DNA of 64,000 nt from Pseudomonas fluorescens HK44 (GCF_000217955.3 NZ_AFOY02000019.1:1-64000); one strand, 5' to 3'. Numbered from the stretch's first letter, positions 36,551 to 45,623 are shown. Made by a program: numbers and translations. The notes: a model not told the origin generated them from the letters alone.

Positions 36551-37411
36551 ATGGCAGGCGCAAAAGAGATTCGCAGTAAGATTGCGAGCATCAAAAGCAC
36601 GCAAAAAATTACCAGCGCCATGGAAAAAGTGGCGGTCAGCAAAATGCGCAAGGCACAAATGCGCATGTCGGCTAGCCGTCCTTACGCGGAGCGCATCCGC
36701 CAGGTTATTGGTCATCTGGCCAACGCTAACCCGGAATATCGCCACCCGTTCATGATCGACCGTGCTATCAAGCGCGTTGGTTATGTCGTCGTGAGCAGTG
36801 ACCGTGGTCTGTGTGGTGGCTTGAACACCAACCTGTTCAAGGCTTTGGTCAAGGACATGGCGGTAAACCGCGAACAAGGCGTCGAGATCGATCTGTGCGT
36901 GATTGGTAGCAAAGGTGCGGCTTTCTTCCGCAACTTCGGCGGTAACGTCGTTGCAGCTATCAGCCACCTGGGTGAAGAGCCGTCGATCAATGATCTGATC
37001 GGCAGCGTCAAGGTGATGCTGGATGCCTACCTGGACGGCCGTATTGACCGCCTGTGCGTGGTGTCCAACAAGTTCATCAACACCATGACGCAACAGCCTA
37101 CCGTGGAGCAGTTGATTCCACTGGTGGCGACCCCGGATCAAGAACTCAAGCACCACTGGGACTATCTCTACGAACCGGATGCCAAGGAGCTGCTTGACGG
37201 CTTGATGGTCCGCTACGTGGAGTCGCAGGTCTACCAGGCGGTGGTCGAGAACAACGCAGCTGAACAAGCGGCGCGGATGATCGCAATGAAGAACGCTACC
37301 GACAACGCCGGTGACTTGATCAGCGATTTGCAGCTGATCTACAACAAGGCGCGTCAGGCTGCGATCACCCAAGAGATCTCGGAAATCGTCGGCGGCGCTG
37401 CCGCGGTTTAA
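36551..37411 (+). CDS. atpG: ATP synthase F1 subunit gamma
   Basis: Gamma is the central rotor shaft. The 286 residues begin MAGAKEIRSKIASIKSTQKI and end in the conserved C-terminal helix KARQAAITQEISEIVGGAAA. VVSSDRGLCGGLNTNLFK (about 78-95) is also typical. Length is normal. Confidence 0.98.
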   Translation: MAGAKEIRSKIASIKSTQKITSAMEKVAVSKMRKAQMRMSASRPYAERIRQVIGHLANANPEYRHPFMIDRAIKRVGYVVVSSDRGLCGGLNTNLFKALVKDMAVNREQGVEIDLCVIGSKGAAFFRNFGGNVVAAISHLGEEPSINDLIGSVKVMLDAYLDGRIDRLCVVSNKFINTMTQQPTVEQLIPLVATPDQELKHHWDYLYEPDAKELLDGLMVRYVESQVYQAVVENNAAEQAARMIAMKNATDNAGDLISDLQLIYNKARQAAITQEISEIVGGAAAV

Positions 37412-37438
37412 CGGTTCAAATATTCAGAGGATCCAGCT

Positions 37439-38818
37439 ATGAGTAGCGGACGTATCGTTCAAATCATCGGCGCCGTTATCGACGTGGAATTTCCACGCGA
37501 CAGCGTACCGAGCATCTACAACGCGCTGGAAGTACAAAGCGCGGCCGGAACTACGCTTGAAGTTCAGCAGCAGCTGGGCGACGGCGTGGTTCGTACCATT
37601 GCGATGGGCTCCACCGAGGGCTTGAAGCGTGGTCTGGAAGTCAAGGACTCCGGCGCAGCCATCTCCGTACCGGTCGGTAAAGCGACCCTGGGCCGGATCA
37701 TGGACGTACTGGGTAACCCGATCGACGAAGCTGGCCCGATTGACACCGAAGAACGCTGGGGCATTCACCGTCCTGCGCCGTCCTTCGCTGAACAAGCTGG
37801 CGGCAACGACCTGCTGGAAACCGGCATCAAGGTTATCGACCTGGTTTGCCCGTTCGCCAAGGGTGGTAAAGTCGGTCTGTTCGGTGGTGCCGGTGTAGGC
37901 AAAACCGTAAACATGATGGAACTGATCCGTAACATCGCCATCGAGCACAGCGGTTATTCCGTGTTCGCCGGTGTGGGTGAGCGTACTCGTGAGGGTAACG
38001 ACTTCTACCACGAGATGAAGGACTCCAACGTTCTGGACAAAGTGGCACTGGTTTACGGTCAGATGAACGAGCCGCCGGGAAACCGTCTGCGCGTAGCACT
38101 GACTGGCCTGACCATGGCCGAGAAGTTCCGTGACGAAGGTAACGACGTTCTGCTGTTCGTCGACAACATCTATCGTTACACCCTGGCCGGTACTGAAGTA
38201 TCCGCACTGCTGGGCCGTATGCCTTCTGCAGTAGGTTACCAGCCGACCCTGGCTGAAGAGATGGGCACTCTGCAAGAGCGCATCACTTCCACCAAAAACG
38301 GCTCGATCACCTCGATCCAAGCGGTATACGTACCCGCGGATGACTTGACTGACCCGTCGCCAGCGACCACCTTCGCCCACTTGGACGCCACCGTCGTTCT
38401 GTCCCGTGACATCGCTTCCCTGGGTATCTACCCAGCGGTAGATCCACTGGACTCGACTTCGCGTCAGCTGGACCCGAACGTGATCGGTCAGGACCACTAC
38501 GACACCGCTCGCGGCGTTCAGTATGTTCTGCAGCGTTACAAAGAACTGAAGGACATCATTGCGATCCTGGGTATGGACGAGCTGTCGGAAACCGACAAGC
38601 AGTTGGTATCCCGCGCTCGTAAGATCCAGCGTTTCTTGTCGCAGCCGTTCTTCGTGGCTGAAGTCTTCACCGGTGCATCGGGTAAATACGTTTCCCTGAA
38701 AGACACCATTGCTGGCTTCAAAGGCATCCTCAACGGTGACTACGACCACCTGCCAGAACAAGCGTTCTACATGGTCGGCGGCATCGAAGAAGCGATCGAG
38801 AAAGCCAAGAAACTGTAA
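37439..38818 (+). CDS. atpD: ATP synthase F1 subunit beta
   Basis: This is the catalytic subunit of F1. The 459 residues carry Walker A GGAGVGKTVNMMEL (149-162), the catalytic glutamate region GVGERTREGNDFY (about 179-191) and LLFVDNIYRYTLAGTEVSAL. The DELSEEDKLTV-type loop reads DELSETDKQLVSRARK. Highly conserved and intact. Confidence 0.99.
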   Translation: MSSGRIVQIIGAVIDVEFPRDSVPSIYNALEVQSAAGTTLEVQQQLGDGVVRTIAMGSTEGLKRGLEVKDSGAAISVPVGKATLGRIMDVLGNPIDEAGPIDTEERWGIHRPAPSFAEQAGGNDLLETGIKVIDLVCPFAKGGKVGLFGGAGVGKTVNMMELIRNIAIEHSGYSVFAGVGERTREGNDFYHEMKDSNVLDKVALVYGQMNEPPGNRLRVALTGLTMAEKFRDEGNDVLLFVDNIYRYTLAGTEVSALLGRMPSAVGYQPTLAEEMGTLQERITSTKNGSITSIQAVYVPADDLTDPSPATTFAHLDATVVLSRDIASLGIYPAVDPLDSTSRQLDPNVIGQDHYDTARGVQYVLQRYKELKDIIAILGMDELSETDKQLVSRARKIQRFLSQPFFVAEVFTGASGKYVSLKDTIAGFKGILNGDYDHLPEQAFYMVGGIEEAIEKAKKL

Positions 38819-38863
38819 TCCAGGCGCCCGGCGACGGGCGCTAATTTAGGTTGAGGCAATCAG

Positions 38864-39289
38864 ATGGCTATGACAGTCCATTGCGACATCGTCAGTGCGG
38901 AAGGGGAAATCTTCTCTGGTCTGGTCGAGATGGTGATTGCGCACGGTGATCTGGGTGATCTTGGTATCGCTCTGGGTCACGCTCCGCTGATCACTAATCT
39001 GAAACCAGGTCCGATCCGCTTGATCAAGCAGGGCGGGGAAACCGAGGTGTTTTACATCTCCGGTGGTTTCCTCGAGGTTCAGCCGAACATGGTCAAGGTG
39101 CTTGCCGACACTGTGCAACGTGCTGCCGACCTGGACGAAGCCTCCGCTCAGCTAGCCGTTCAGGCTGCTGAGAAGGCCTTGCATGAAAGAGGAGCCGAGT
39201 TCGACTACGGTTCCGCTGCCGCTCGTCTGGCCGAGGCGACAGCTCAGCTGCGCACCGTCCAGCAGATCCGCAAGAAGTTCGGCGGCTGA
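38864..39289 (+). CDS. atpC: ATP synthase F1 subunit epsilon
   Basis: Epsilon links gamma to the c-ring and can inhibit ATP hydrolysis. The 141 residues have the N-terminal beta sandwich (GHAPLITNLKPGPIRL, ISGGFLEVQPNMVKVLADT). The C-terminal helical hairpin spans about 88-138. It is the last gene of the operon and is followed by a terminator. Confidence 0.97.
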   Translation: MAMTVHCDIVSAEGEIFSGLVEMVIAHGDLGDLGIALGHAPLITNLKPGPIRLIKQGGETEVFYISGGFLEVQPNMVKVLADTVQRAADLDEASAQLAVQAAEKALHERGAEFDYGSAAARLAEATAQLRTVQQIRKKFGG

Positions 39290-39318
39290 TAAGCCTCCCG
39301 CTTGTTGTGTGATTGATT

Positions 39319-39346
39319 AAAAAGGGTAGCCTCGGCTACCCTTTTT
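39319..39346 (+). terminator. Terminator of the atp operon
   Basis: AAAAAGGGTAGCC (39319-39331) pairs perfectly with GGCTACCCTTTTT (39334-39346), and more T-rich sequence follows. It lies 30 bases after atpC and is a textbook intrinsic terminator. Confidence 0.95.
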
Positions 39347-39406
39347 CTTTTTCTGCAAATTACCTCTTGGTCGCAGCCGCTGACCTCCCAGGATTGGTAG
39401 CCAGTC

Positions 39407-40774
39407 ATGTCTCTAGAAATCGTTATTCTCGCTGCGGGTCAAGGCACTCGCATGCGTTCCGCTCTGCCGAAGGTGCTTCACCCGGTGGCGGGGAACTCCA
39501 TGCTTGGCCACGTTATCCACAGCGCCCGCCAACTTGATCCACAACGCATTCACGTGGTGATCGGCCATGGTGCCGACGCGGTACGCGAGCGTCTGGCGGC
39601 AGATGACTTGAACTTCGTGTTGCAGGACAAACAACTCGGCACAGGTCACGCAGTGGCCCAGGCTGTACCGTTCATCACCGCCGATACCGTGTTGATTCTT
39701 TACGGTGACGTGCCGCTGATTGAAGTCCCGACCCTGCAACGCCTGCTCAAGCTTGTGGCGCCGCTGCAGATGGGGCTATTGACCGTCGAGCTCGATGACC
39801 CGACGGGTTATGGCCGTATCGTACGCAATGCCGATGGTCGGGTAACCGCTATCGTCGAACACAAAGATGCCAGCGAAGCCGAGCGTACGATTACTGAAGG
39901 CAACACCGGCATTCTTGCGGTACCGGCCAGTCATCTGGGCGACTGGATGAGCCGGCTTTCGAACAACAATGCCCAAGGCGAGTACTACCTGACCGACGTG
40001 ATTGCCATGGCAGTCAACGACGGTCTGGTGGTGGACACCGAGCAACCTCACGACGCGATGGAAGTGCAGGGCGCCAACGACCGCATACAGCTCGCAGAGC
40101 TTGAGCGTCACTATCAGTTGCGCGAAGGCCGCCGTCTGATGGCCCAGGGCGTGACGTTGCGCGATCCGGCGCGTTTTGATGTGCGCGGTGAAGTGACCGT
40201 CGGCCGTGATGTGCTGATCGACATCAACGTGATCCTCGAAGGCCGTGTGATCATCGAAGACGACGTGGTCATTGGCCCGAACTGCGTGATCAAGGACAGC
40301 ACCCTGCGCAAGGGTGTGGTAATCAAGGCCAACAGCCACATCGAAGGCGCGGTATTGGGCGAGGGCAGCGATGCCGGCCCATTCGCGCGCCTGCGTCCGG
40401 GTACTGTGCTGGAAGCCCGCGCCCATGTGGGTAACTTTGTCGAACTGAAGAATGCCCATCTGGGTGAAGGCGCCAAGGCCGGCCACTTGACCTATCTGGG
40501 CGATGCCGAAGTCGGTGCGCGGACCAACATTGGCGCCGGCACCATCACCTGCAACTATGATGGCGTCAACAAGTGGAAGACAGTTCTGGGTGAAGATGTA
40601 TTCATTGGCTCCAACAACTCGTTGGTAGCGCCTGTGGATATCCTGGACGGCGCGACCACTGCGGCGGGTTCGACGATTACCTCGACTGTGGATAAGTCCC
40701 AGTTGGCCGTTGGTCGAGCTCGGCAGAAGAATATCGATGGCTGGAAGCGTCCGGTGAAATCCCAGAAGAGCTGA
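39407..40774 (+). CDS. glmU: Bifunctional GlcN-1-P acetyltransferase / GlcNAc-1-P uridyltransferase
   Basis: GlmU makes UDP-GlcNAc for peptidoglycan and LPS. The 455 residues have the N-terminal pyrophosphorylase motif LAAGQGTRMRSALPKVLH (7-24). The C-terminal left-handed beta helix shows hexapeptide repeats and the acetyltransferase motif GEGAKAGHLTYLGDAEVG (about 355-372). With GlmS two genes on, it covers two steps of the same pathway. Normal length. Confidence 0.98.
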   Translation: MSLEIVILAAGQGTRMRSALPKVLHPVAGNSMLGHVIHSARQLDPQRIHVVIGHGADAVRERLAADDLNFVLQDKQLGTGHAVAQAVPFITADTVLILYGDVPLIEVPTLQRLLKLVAPLQMGLLTVELDDPTGYGRIVRNADGRVTAIVEHKDASEAERTITEGNTGILAVPASHLGDWMSRLSNNNAQGEYYLTDVIAMAVNDGLVVDTEQPHDAMEVQGANDRIQLAELERHYQLREGRRLMAQGVTLRDPARFDVRGEVTVGRDVLIDINVILEGRVIIEDDVVIGPNCVIKDSTLRKGVVIKANSHIEGAVLGEGSDAGPFARLRPGTVLEARAHVGNFVELKNAHLGEGAKAGHLTYLGDAEVGARTNIGAGTITCNYDGVNKWKTVLGEDVFIGSNNSLVAPVDILDGATTAAGSTITSTVDKSQLAVGRARQKNIDGWKRPVKSQKS

Positions 40775-40797
40775 GTTATCCACAGATCATCAGATCG

Positions 40798-40875
40798 AAA
40801 GATCGCAGCCTGCGGCAGCTCCTATGGTGATCTCGTCTACACCACCCGTAGGAGCTGCCGCAGGTTGCGATCTTT
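40798..40875. repeat. REPIN-type inverted repeat between glmU and glmR
   Basis: Two 27-base arms (40798-40824 and 40849-40875) are inverted copies of each other with a single mismatch. They contain the Pseudomonas REP core GTAGGAGCTGCCGCAGG. The loop is about 24 bases and a T run follows the right arm, so it could also terminate glmU transcription. Confidence 0.85.
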
Positions 40876-40978
40876 TTATGGGTTATCCACAGACATTTTT
40901 TTGATGCATCAGCTTGACTAGGTTTCGCTGATAGGTTTTGATTGCTTTCGTTATCTTTCGAATCGAAACTTTTAAGCC

Positions 40979-41755
40979 ATGTCAAAGCGCAATACACCCC
41001 AGCGGCGCCACAATATCCTTGCCTTGCTCACTGAGCAGGGTGAAGTCAGTGTGGATGAATTGGCCAAGCGTTTTGAAACCTCTGAAGTTACAATTCGCAA
41101 AGATTTGGCGGCACTTGAAAGCAATGGCTTGTTGTTACGCCGTTACGGCGGCGCAATCACCATGCCGCAAGAGTTGGTCAGTGACCCGAGTCAACTCGTT
41201 TCGCAGTACAAGCAGGCCATTGCCCATGCAGCGGTGGCGCGTATTCGTGAACATGCGCGGATCATTATCGACAGTGGCAGCACCACGGCGGCAATGATTC
41301 CACAACTTGGCCAACAGCCGGGCCTGGTCGTCATGACCAATTCGTTGTACGTCGCCAATGCGTTGAGCGAACTTGAGCATGAACCGGTGCTGTTGATGAC
41401 CGGTGGAACCTGGGACCCGCATTCCGAGTCATTCCAGGGGCAGGTCGCCGAGCAGGTCCTTCGCTCTTACGATTTTGATCAGTTGTTCATCGGTGCCGAT
41501 GGCATTGATCTGGTACGAGGTACCACGACCTTTAACGAATTGCTCGGTCTAAGCCGAGTGATGGCCGATGTGGCCCGTGAAGTGATCGTGATGGTCGAAT
41601 CCGACAAGATCGGCCGCAAAATTCCAAACCTGGAGCTGCCATGGAGCAGCGTCCATACCCTTATTACCGATGATCGCCTGCCGCAAGAGGCTCGCGACCA
41701 GATTCAGGCCCGCGGCATTAATGTGATATGCGCGGCAGTCAGCCAGGAGAGATAG
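40979..41755 (+). CDS. glmR: DeoR-family transcriptional regulator (GlmR-like)
   Basis: This 258-residue regulator has a DeoR-type helix-turn-helix, RRHNILALLTEQGEVSVDEL then RFETSEVTIRKDLAALE (about 9-47). The C-terminal sugar-phosphate-sensing domain carries DSGSTTAAM (about 99-107), TNSLYVANAL, GADGID and ESDKIGRK. It ends one base before glmS. That spacing and the equivalent gene upstream of P. aeruginosa glmS suggest control of amino-sugar synthesis in response to a sugar phosphate. The ligand is inferred. Confidence 0.85.
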   Translation: MSKRNTPQRRHNILALLTEQGEVSVDELAKRFETSEVTIRKDLAALESNGLLLRRYGGAITMPQELVSDPSQLVSQYKQAIAHAAVARIREHARIIIDSGSTTAAMIPQLGQQPGLVVMTNSLYVANALSELEHEPVLLMTGGTWDPHSESFQGQVAEQVLRSYDFDQLFIGADGIDLVRGTTTFNELLGLSRVMADVAREVIVMVESDKIGRKIPNLELPWSSVHTLITDDRLPQEARDQIQARGINVICAAVSQER

Positions 41756-41756
41756 C

Positions 41757-43589
41757 ATGTGTGGAATTGTCGGTGCAGTCGCGGAACGTAATATCACCGC
41801 CATTTTGCTCGAAGGTCTGAAGCGCCTCGAATACCGCGGCTACGACAGCGCCGGTGTGGCGGTTTACACCAACGGTGAAAAACTCGAGCGCATGCGTCGC
41901 CCGGGCAAGGTCAGCGAACTGGAACAGGCTCTGGCACAAGAACCGCTGGTTGGCCGTCTTGGCATCGCCCACACCCGTTGGGCCACTCACGGTGCGCCAT
42001 GCGAACGTAACGCTCACCCGCATTTCTCCGGTGATCTGGCGGTGGTGCACAACGGCATCATCGAAAACCATGAAGCCCTGCGTGAGCAGCTCAAGGCACT
42101 GGGTTACGTGTTCACCTCGGACACCGATACCGAAGTCATTGCCCACCTGCTGAACCACAAACTCAAAGAACTCCCCGACCTGACCGTCGCCCTCAAGGCC
42201 ACCGTCAAGGAGCTGCACGGCGCTTACGGCCTGGCCGTTATCAGCGCGCAACAACCGGATCGTCTGATCGCAGCTCGCAGTGGCAGCCCGCTGGTGATCG
42301 GCCTGGGTCTGGGCGAAAACTTCCTCGCGTCCGACCAACTGGCACTGCGTCAGGTCACAGACCGTTTCACGTACCTGGAAGAAGGCGACATCGCTGAGAT
42401 CCGCCGTGACAGCGTGCAGATCTGGGATATCGACGGCAACGTTGTCGAGCGTGAAGCGGTGCAGTACCGCGATAACACCGAATCCGCCGAGAAGGGCGAG
42501 TTCCGTCACTACATGCTCAAGGAAATCCACGAGCAACCGTCGGTCGTGCAACGTACCCTGGAAGGCCGCCTTGGCCCGAATCAGGTGTTGGTCCAAGCGT
42601 TCGGTCCACAAGCCGCCGAGCTGTTCGCCAAGGTCCGCAATGTGCAGATCGTTGCCTGCGGCACCAGCTATCACGCCGGTATGGTGGCGCGTTACTGGCT
42701 GGAGGAACTGGCCGGGATCCCGTGCCAGGTCGAAGTCGCCAGCGAATTCCGCTATCGCAAAGTGGTTGTGCAGCCCGATTCGCTGTTCGTCACGATCTCC
42801 CAGTCGGGCGAAACCGCCGACACCCTGGCCGCACTGCGCAATGCCAAAGAGCTGGGTTTCCTCGCCAGCCTGGCGATCTGCAACGTTGGTATCAGCTCGC
42901 TGGTGCGTGAATCCGACCTGACGCTGCTGACCCAGGCCGGTCGCGAAATCGGTGTGGCATCGACCAAAGCGTTCACCACTCAGTTGGTGGGGCTGCTACT
43001 GCTGACCCTGTCTCTGGGTCAGGTGCGCGGCACCTTGTCCAAAGACGTGGAAGCCGAGTTGGTGGAAGAGCTGCGTCGCTTGCCGGCTCGTCTGGGCGAA
43101 GCGCTGGCCATGGACAGCACCGTCGAAAAAGTTGCCGAACTGTTCGCCGACAAGCACCACACGCTGTTCCTCGGTCGTGGTGCACAGTACCCGGTGGCGA
43201 TGGAAGGCTCGCTCAAGCTCAAGGAAATCTCCTACATCCACGCTGAAGCCTACCCGGCCGGCGAACTCAAGCACGGCCCGCTGGCGCTGGTTGACGACGA
43301 CATGCCGGTGGTCACGGTGGCACCGAACAACGAGTTGTTGGAGAAGCTCAAATCCAACCTGCAGGAAGTTCGTGCCCGTGGCGGCCAGTTGATTGTGTTT
43401 GCTGACGAAAAAGCCGGGATGAGCAATGGCGAAGGCACGCATGTGGTCAACATGCCGCACATCCACGACATCCTGTCGCCGATCCTCTACACCATTCCGC
43501 TGCAACTGCTCTCGTACTACGTCGCCGTGCTTAAAGGCACTGACGTTGACCAGCCGCGTAACCTGGCGAAGTCGGTGACTGTGGAGTAA
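41757..43589 (+). CDS. glmS: Glutamine--fructose-6-phosphate aminotransferase
   Basis: GlmS makes glucosamine-6-phosphate from fructose-6-phosphate and glutamine, the entry to UDP-GlcNAc. The 610 residues start MCGIVGAVA with the catalytic Cys2. Two SIS domains follow, with CGTSYHAGMVARYWLEEL and SQSGETADTLAALR (fructose-6-P binding), and the C-terminal NLAKSVTVE is invariant. The 3' end is also the recognition site for Tn7 transposons. GGAGAGA lies just before the ATG, inside the end of glmR. Confidence 0.98.
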   Translation: MCGIVGAVAERNITAILLEGLKRLEYRGYDSAGVAVYTNGEKLERMRRPGKVSELEQALAQEPLVGRLGIAHTRWATHGAPCERNAHPHFSGDLAVVHNGIIENHEALREQLKALGYVFTSDTDTEVIAHLLNHKLKELPDLTVALKATVKELHGAYGLAVISAQQPDRLIAARSGSPLVIGLGLGENFLASDQLALRQVTDRFTYLEEGDIAEIRRDSVQIWDIDGNVVEREAVQYRDNTESAEKGEFRHYMLKEIHEQPSVVQRTLEGRLGPNQVLVQAFGPQAAELFAKVRNVQIVACGTSYHAGMVARYWLEELAGIPCQVEVASEFRYRKVVVQPDSLFVTISQSGETADTLAALRNAKELGFLASLAICNVGISSLVRESDLTLLTQAGREIGVASTKAFTTQLVGLLLLTLSLGQVRGTLSKDVEAELVEELRRLPARLGEALAMDSTVEKVAELFADKHHTLFLGRGAQYPVAMEGSLKLKEISYIHAEAYPAGELKHGPLALVDDDMPVVTVAPNNELLEKLKSNLQEVRARGGQLIVFADEKAGMSNGEGTHVVNMPHIHDILSPILYTIPLQLLSYYVAVLKGTDVDQPRNLAKSVTVE

Positions 43590-43620
43590 GTCATCGCGGT
43601 GACCCGGCCTTGGTGGCTGT
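43553..43620 (+). other. attTn7: attTn7 target site (unoccupied)
   Basis: The codons for the NLAKSVTVE tail of GlmS are the binding site of TnsD-type proteins. Tn7 inserts about 25 bases past the stop, here near 43612-43616. No Tn7 end (TGTGGGCGGACAA-like) is visible there, so the site appears empty, although accessory DNA follows directly. Confidence 0.75.
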
Positions 43621-43647
43621 TGACAACAGATTTTGACACAACGGCTA

Positions 43648-43671
43648 AGCCCCTGTTTTCAGGGGCTTTTC
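43648..43671 (+). terminator. Terminator after glmS
   Basis: AAGCCCCTG (43648-43656) and CAGGGGCTT (43661-43669) form a 9-bp stem with a 4-base TTTT loop, followed by TT. It lies about 60 bases after glmS, beyond the expected Tn7 insertion point. Confidence 0.85.
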
Positions 43672-43758
43672 TGTTTCTGGCAGGCACCATTTGTCTGATG
43701 ATGATCCTCTGACCCTCAGTCAGCATTAGCGCCTCATGGCTAGTCTCCGAGGGGGTAT

Positions 43759-43788
43759 ATGTGCATAATATTATCATGTAGTGATAAT
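43759..43788 (+). promoter_or_regulatory. 30-bp upstream element, copy 1
   Basis: The element starts ATGTGCATAATATT and ends AGTGATAAT. It recurs at 45966-45995 in opposite orientation with 27 of 30 bases the same. In each place it lies 110-140 bases upstream of one of the two paralogous 76-residue genes. It contains a -10-like TATCAT/TAATAT and inner dyad parts, so it could be a promoter, an operator or both. Confidence 0.55.
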
Positions 43789-43899
43789 GCAAAGACAATC
43801 GGCTGGCGCTGCCTCAGGCATCAGCGATACCTCCTGATTCGTTGTCGGGAAGCAAAATCATGCACGAGAACAGAAATACGTGAACGTTCGGAGACCCGC

Positions 43900-44130
43900 A
43901 TGAAACGTGAGGACGTAAAAACCAGACAAGAAGAAGGCATTCAGTTTGACACCCATTTGATTGCCAACCCGGCTAATACCCGCGAGTGGATTGTCTTCTT
44001 CAAGAAGAATGCTGGAAGAAGCTTCTTCCTGGTCAATGACAACGAAGAAATCGAATCATTTCGACATCTGGATGATTTAATTCATGAACTTCGGGATGTC
44101 GGTATCAAGGTGGCTGAAATTCACTTTTGA
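43900..44130 (+). CDS. Small conserved protein of unknown function, paralogue A
   Basis: This 76-residue protein starts MKREDVKTRQEEGIQFDTH and ends GIKVAEIHF, with GGAG seven bases upstream. The frame is open back to 43759, but the shorter start is supported because its paralogue at 45624-45854 begins at the same residue. The two share about 59 of 76 residues, notably IANPANT.EW, FFLVNDNEE and HLDDLIHELR. No membrane segment or known catalytic motif is visible. I do not recognise the family. It may form a small unit with the 64-residue gene 24 bp downstream. Confidence 0.75.
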   Translation: MKREDVKTRQEEGIQFDTHLIANPANTREWIVFFKKNAGRSFFLVNDNEEIESFRHLDDLIHELRDVGIKVAEIHF

Positions 44131-44154
44131 ATTCTTTTTCCTTGGAGTGTCATC

Positions 44155-44349
44155 ATGCCTGTCAGGATCGAGCATCTGTCTAGTCAGAGTGAAAAACTAT
44201 GGTCTGTGTGTGTCGGTACCCGGCGAATTCAGTTTCGTAATGAGCAAGGTGCCCGAGACTATGCGGCCAAGCTTAAAGAACGCATTGAAGCACCGCATGT
44301 ATACCCTCGGGCATTGCCGGCCGCTTACAATCGGGATCGCTGGAAATGA
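44155..44349 (+). CDS. Small protein of unknown function (64 aa)
   Basis: The predicted protein starts MPVRIEHLSSQSEKLWSVCV and contains RRIQFRNEQGARDYAAKLKE, a pattern of strand followed by an amphipathic helix. GGAG lies nine bases before the ATG. It follows the 76-residue paralogue A by 24 bp on the same strand, so the two are probably co-transcribed. Codon use looks protein-like, but I do not recognise a family and assign no function. Confidence 0.6.
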   Translation: MPVRIEHLSSQSEKLWSVCVGTRRIQFRNEQGARDYAAKLKERIEAPHVYPRALPAAYNRDRWK

Positions 44350-44655
44350 TTATTTTTGCGCATTTATTCTGATGTCATTCACGGCCTGTATTTAAATAAA
44401 CAGTAGAGTGACTATGTTGAAAGCATATCGGATGACATGTACGAGGATTGTGTATCACCCGTAGTTCACTGCGCCGTTCCATTAGCATTCACATCGAGTG
44501 TTGGCTGCACATCGGAATGCCGTCGGAGCTGTTTCCGTATAGGGACCCTGACCCTATCAGTGTGGAACCGGCCGTGGCGTTGACCCTATCGCCCTGTCTA
44601 CTCTTGTTGAGTTCAATTAAAGAGCATCTGTTCATTCAGTATTCGGAGTCATGTA
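44350..44655. other. Non-coding stretch upstream of the second map gene
   Basis: About 300 bases with no credible gene. Local AT richness (ATTTAAATAAAC near 44390) could hold a promoter, but no convincing box pair was seen. The map ribosome-binding site GGAG is at 44645. Confidence 0.5.
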
Positions 44656-45447
44656 ATGAGGGCGAAAGTTTTAACTAAAAAACCGGGAGAGATCGTCCTG
44701 TCACGTGCGGCGGGAAAACTGGCGGCTGAGGTGTTGAGCATGATTGCGCCTCATGTGAAACCAGGCGTTTCCACCAACGAACTCGATCGGCTGTGCCATG
44801 ACTACATTGTCAATGTGCAGAAGGCGATCCCCGCCAACGTTGGTTACCACGGTTTCCCAAAGACAGTGTGCACCTCCGTCAACCATGTGGTGTGTCACGG
44901 AGTTCCGTCGGATAAAAAGCTCAGGGATGGCGATATTATCAATATCGACATCGCGGTCCTTAAGGATGGTTGGTTCGGTGATACAAGCCGTATGTACTTT
45001 GTAGGTGAGCCAAGCCCTGAAGCTCGCCGGCTAGTGGATACCACCTACGAGGCGATGCGTGCCGGCATTTATGCCGTTGGTCCCGGCGCCACACTAGGTG
45101 ATGTCGGGCATGCCATTCAAACGGTGGCACACCGTGAGGGCTACAGCGTTGTGCGGGAATACTGCGGTCACGGCATTGGGATGGTTTACCACGATGAGCC
45201 TCAGGTACTTCACTACGGGAACCCGGGTGAAGGTCTGAAACTGAAACCGGGCATGATCTTCACCATCGAGCCGATGCTGAACGCCGGAAAGCATCATGTA
45301 AGGACGCTGGGTGACGGCTGGACGGTGGTCACCAAGGACCTTTCACTCTCGGCGCAATGGGAGCATATGGTCCTGGTGACTGACGACGGTTTCGAGGTTT
45401 TGACGCCTTGGCCTGACGGTACCGAAGAGTACATGGAGATTCTCTAA
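44656..45447 (+). CDS. map: Type I methionine aminopeptidase (accessory copy)
   Basis: MetAP removes the initiator methionine from new proteins using two metal ions. The 263 residues have the metal ligands in INIDIAVLKDGWFGDTSR (two Asp), GHGIGMVYHDEP (His), FTIEPML (Glu) and QWEHMVLVT (Glu). The substrate His is in VCHGVPSD. The housekeeping map normally sits beside rpsB, so this is likely a second copy. It lies between the two inverted 76-residue paralogues and may process specific targets. GGAG precedes the ATG. Confidence 0.92.
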   Translation: MRAKVLTKKPGEIVLSRAAGKLAAEVLSMIAPHVKPGVSTNELDRLCHDYIVNVQKAIPANVGYHGFPKTVCTSVNHVVCHGVPSDKKLRDGDIINIDIAVLKDGWFGDTSRMYFVGEPSPEARRLVDTTYEAMRAGIYAVGPGATLGDVGHAIQTVAHREGYSVVREYCGHGIGMVYHDEPQVLHYGNPGEGLKLKPGMIFTIEPMLNAGKHHVRTLGDGWTVVTKDLSLSAQWEHMVLVTDDGFEVLTPWPDGTEEYMEIL

Positions 45448-45623
45448 GTCAGATGCTCTTTCCCTTGCACACCGGGGTACCGGATCGGTCCCGGCGCCAC
45501 TTTCATCGGTTGTGCTAAATGCCGTTGTGCAAGTTGCTTGATCACTTGCCAGGTGATGTGCAAGAACCTGAGTGTCCTGCAATCGTACCTCCACTGTCTG
45601 ATCACCCTCCAGGGGAGGGACAA

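Noticed and set aside
34482..36563. 693-codon open frame on the minus strand
   Set aside because: It runs opposite atpH and atpA, whose protein sequences are unmistakable. No domain pattern is recognisable in the antisense frame.
41700..41760. glmS ribozyme/riboswitch
   Set aside because: Only about one base separates glmR from glmS, leaving no room for the ribozyme, which is in any case known from Gram-positives.
43590..43650. Possible Tn7 end after glmS (TGTTGACAACAG near 43618)
   Set aside because: It does not match the TGTGGGCGGACAA-type Tn7 terminus, and no tns genes follow.
45605..45619. Small hairpin CCCTCC/GGAGGG between map and paralogue B
   Set aside because: Six-base stem with no T run on either side; too weak to call a terminator.
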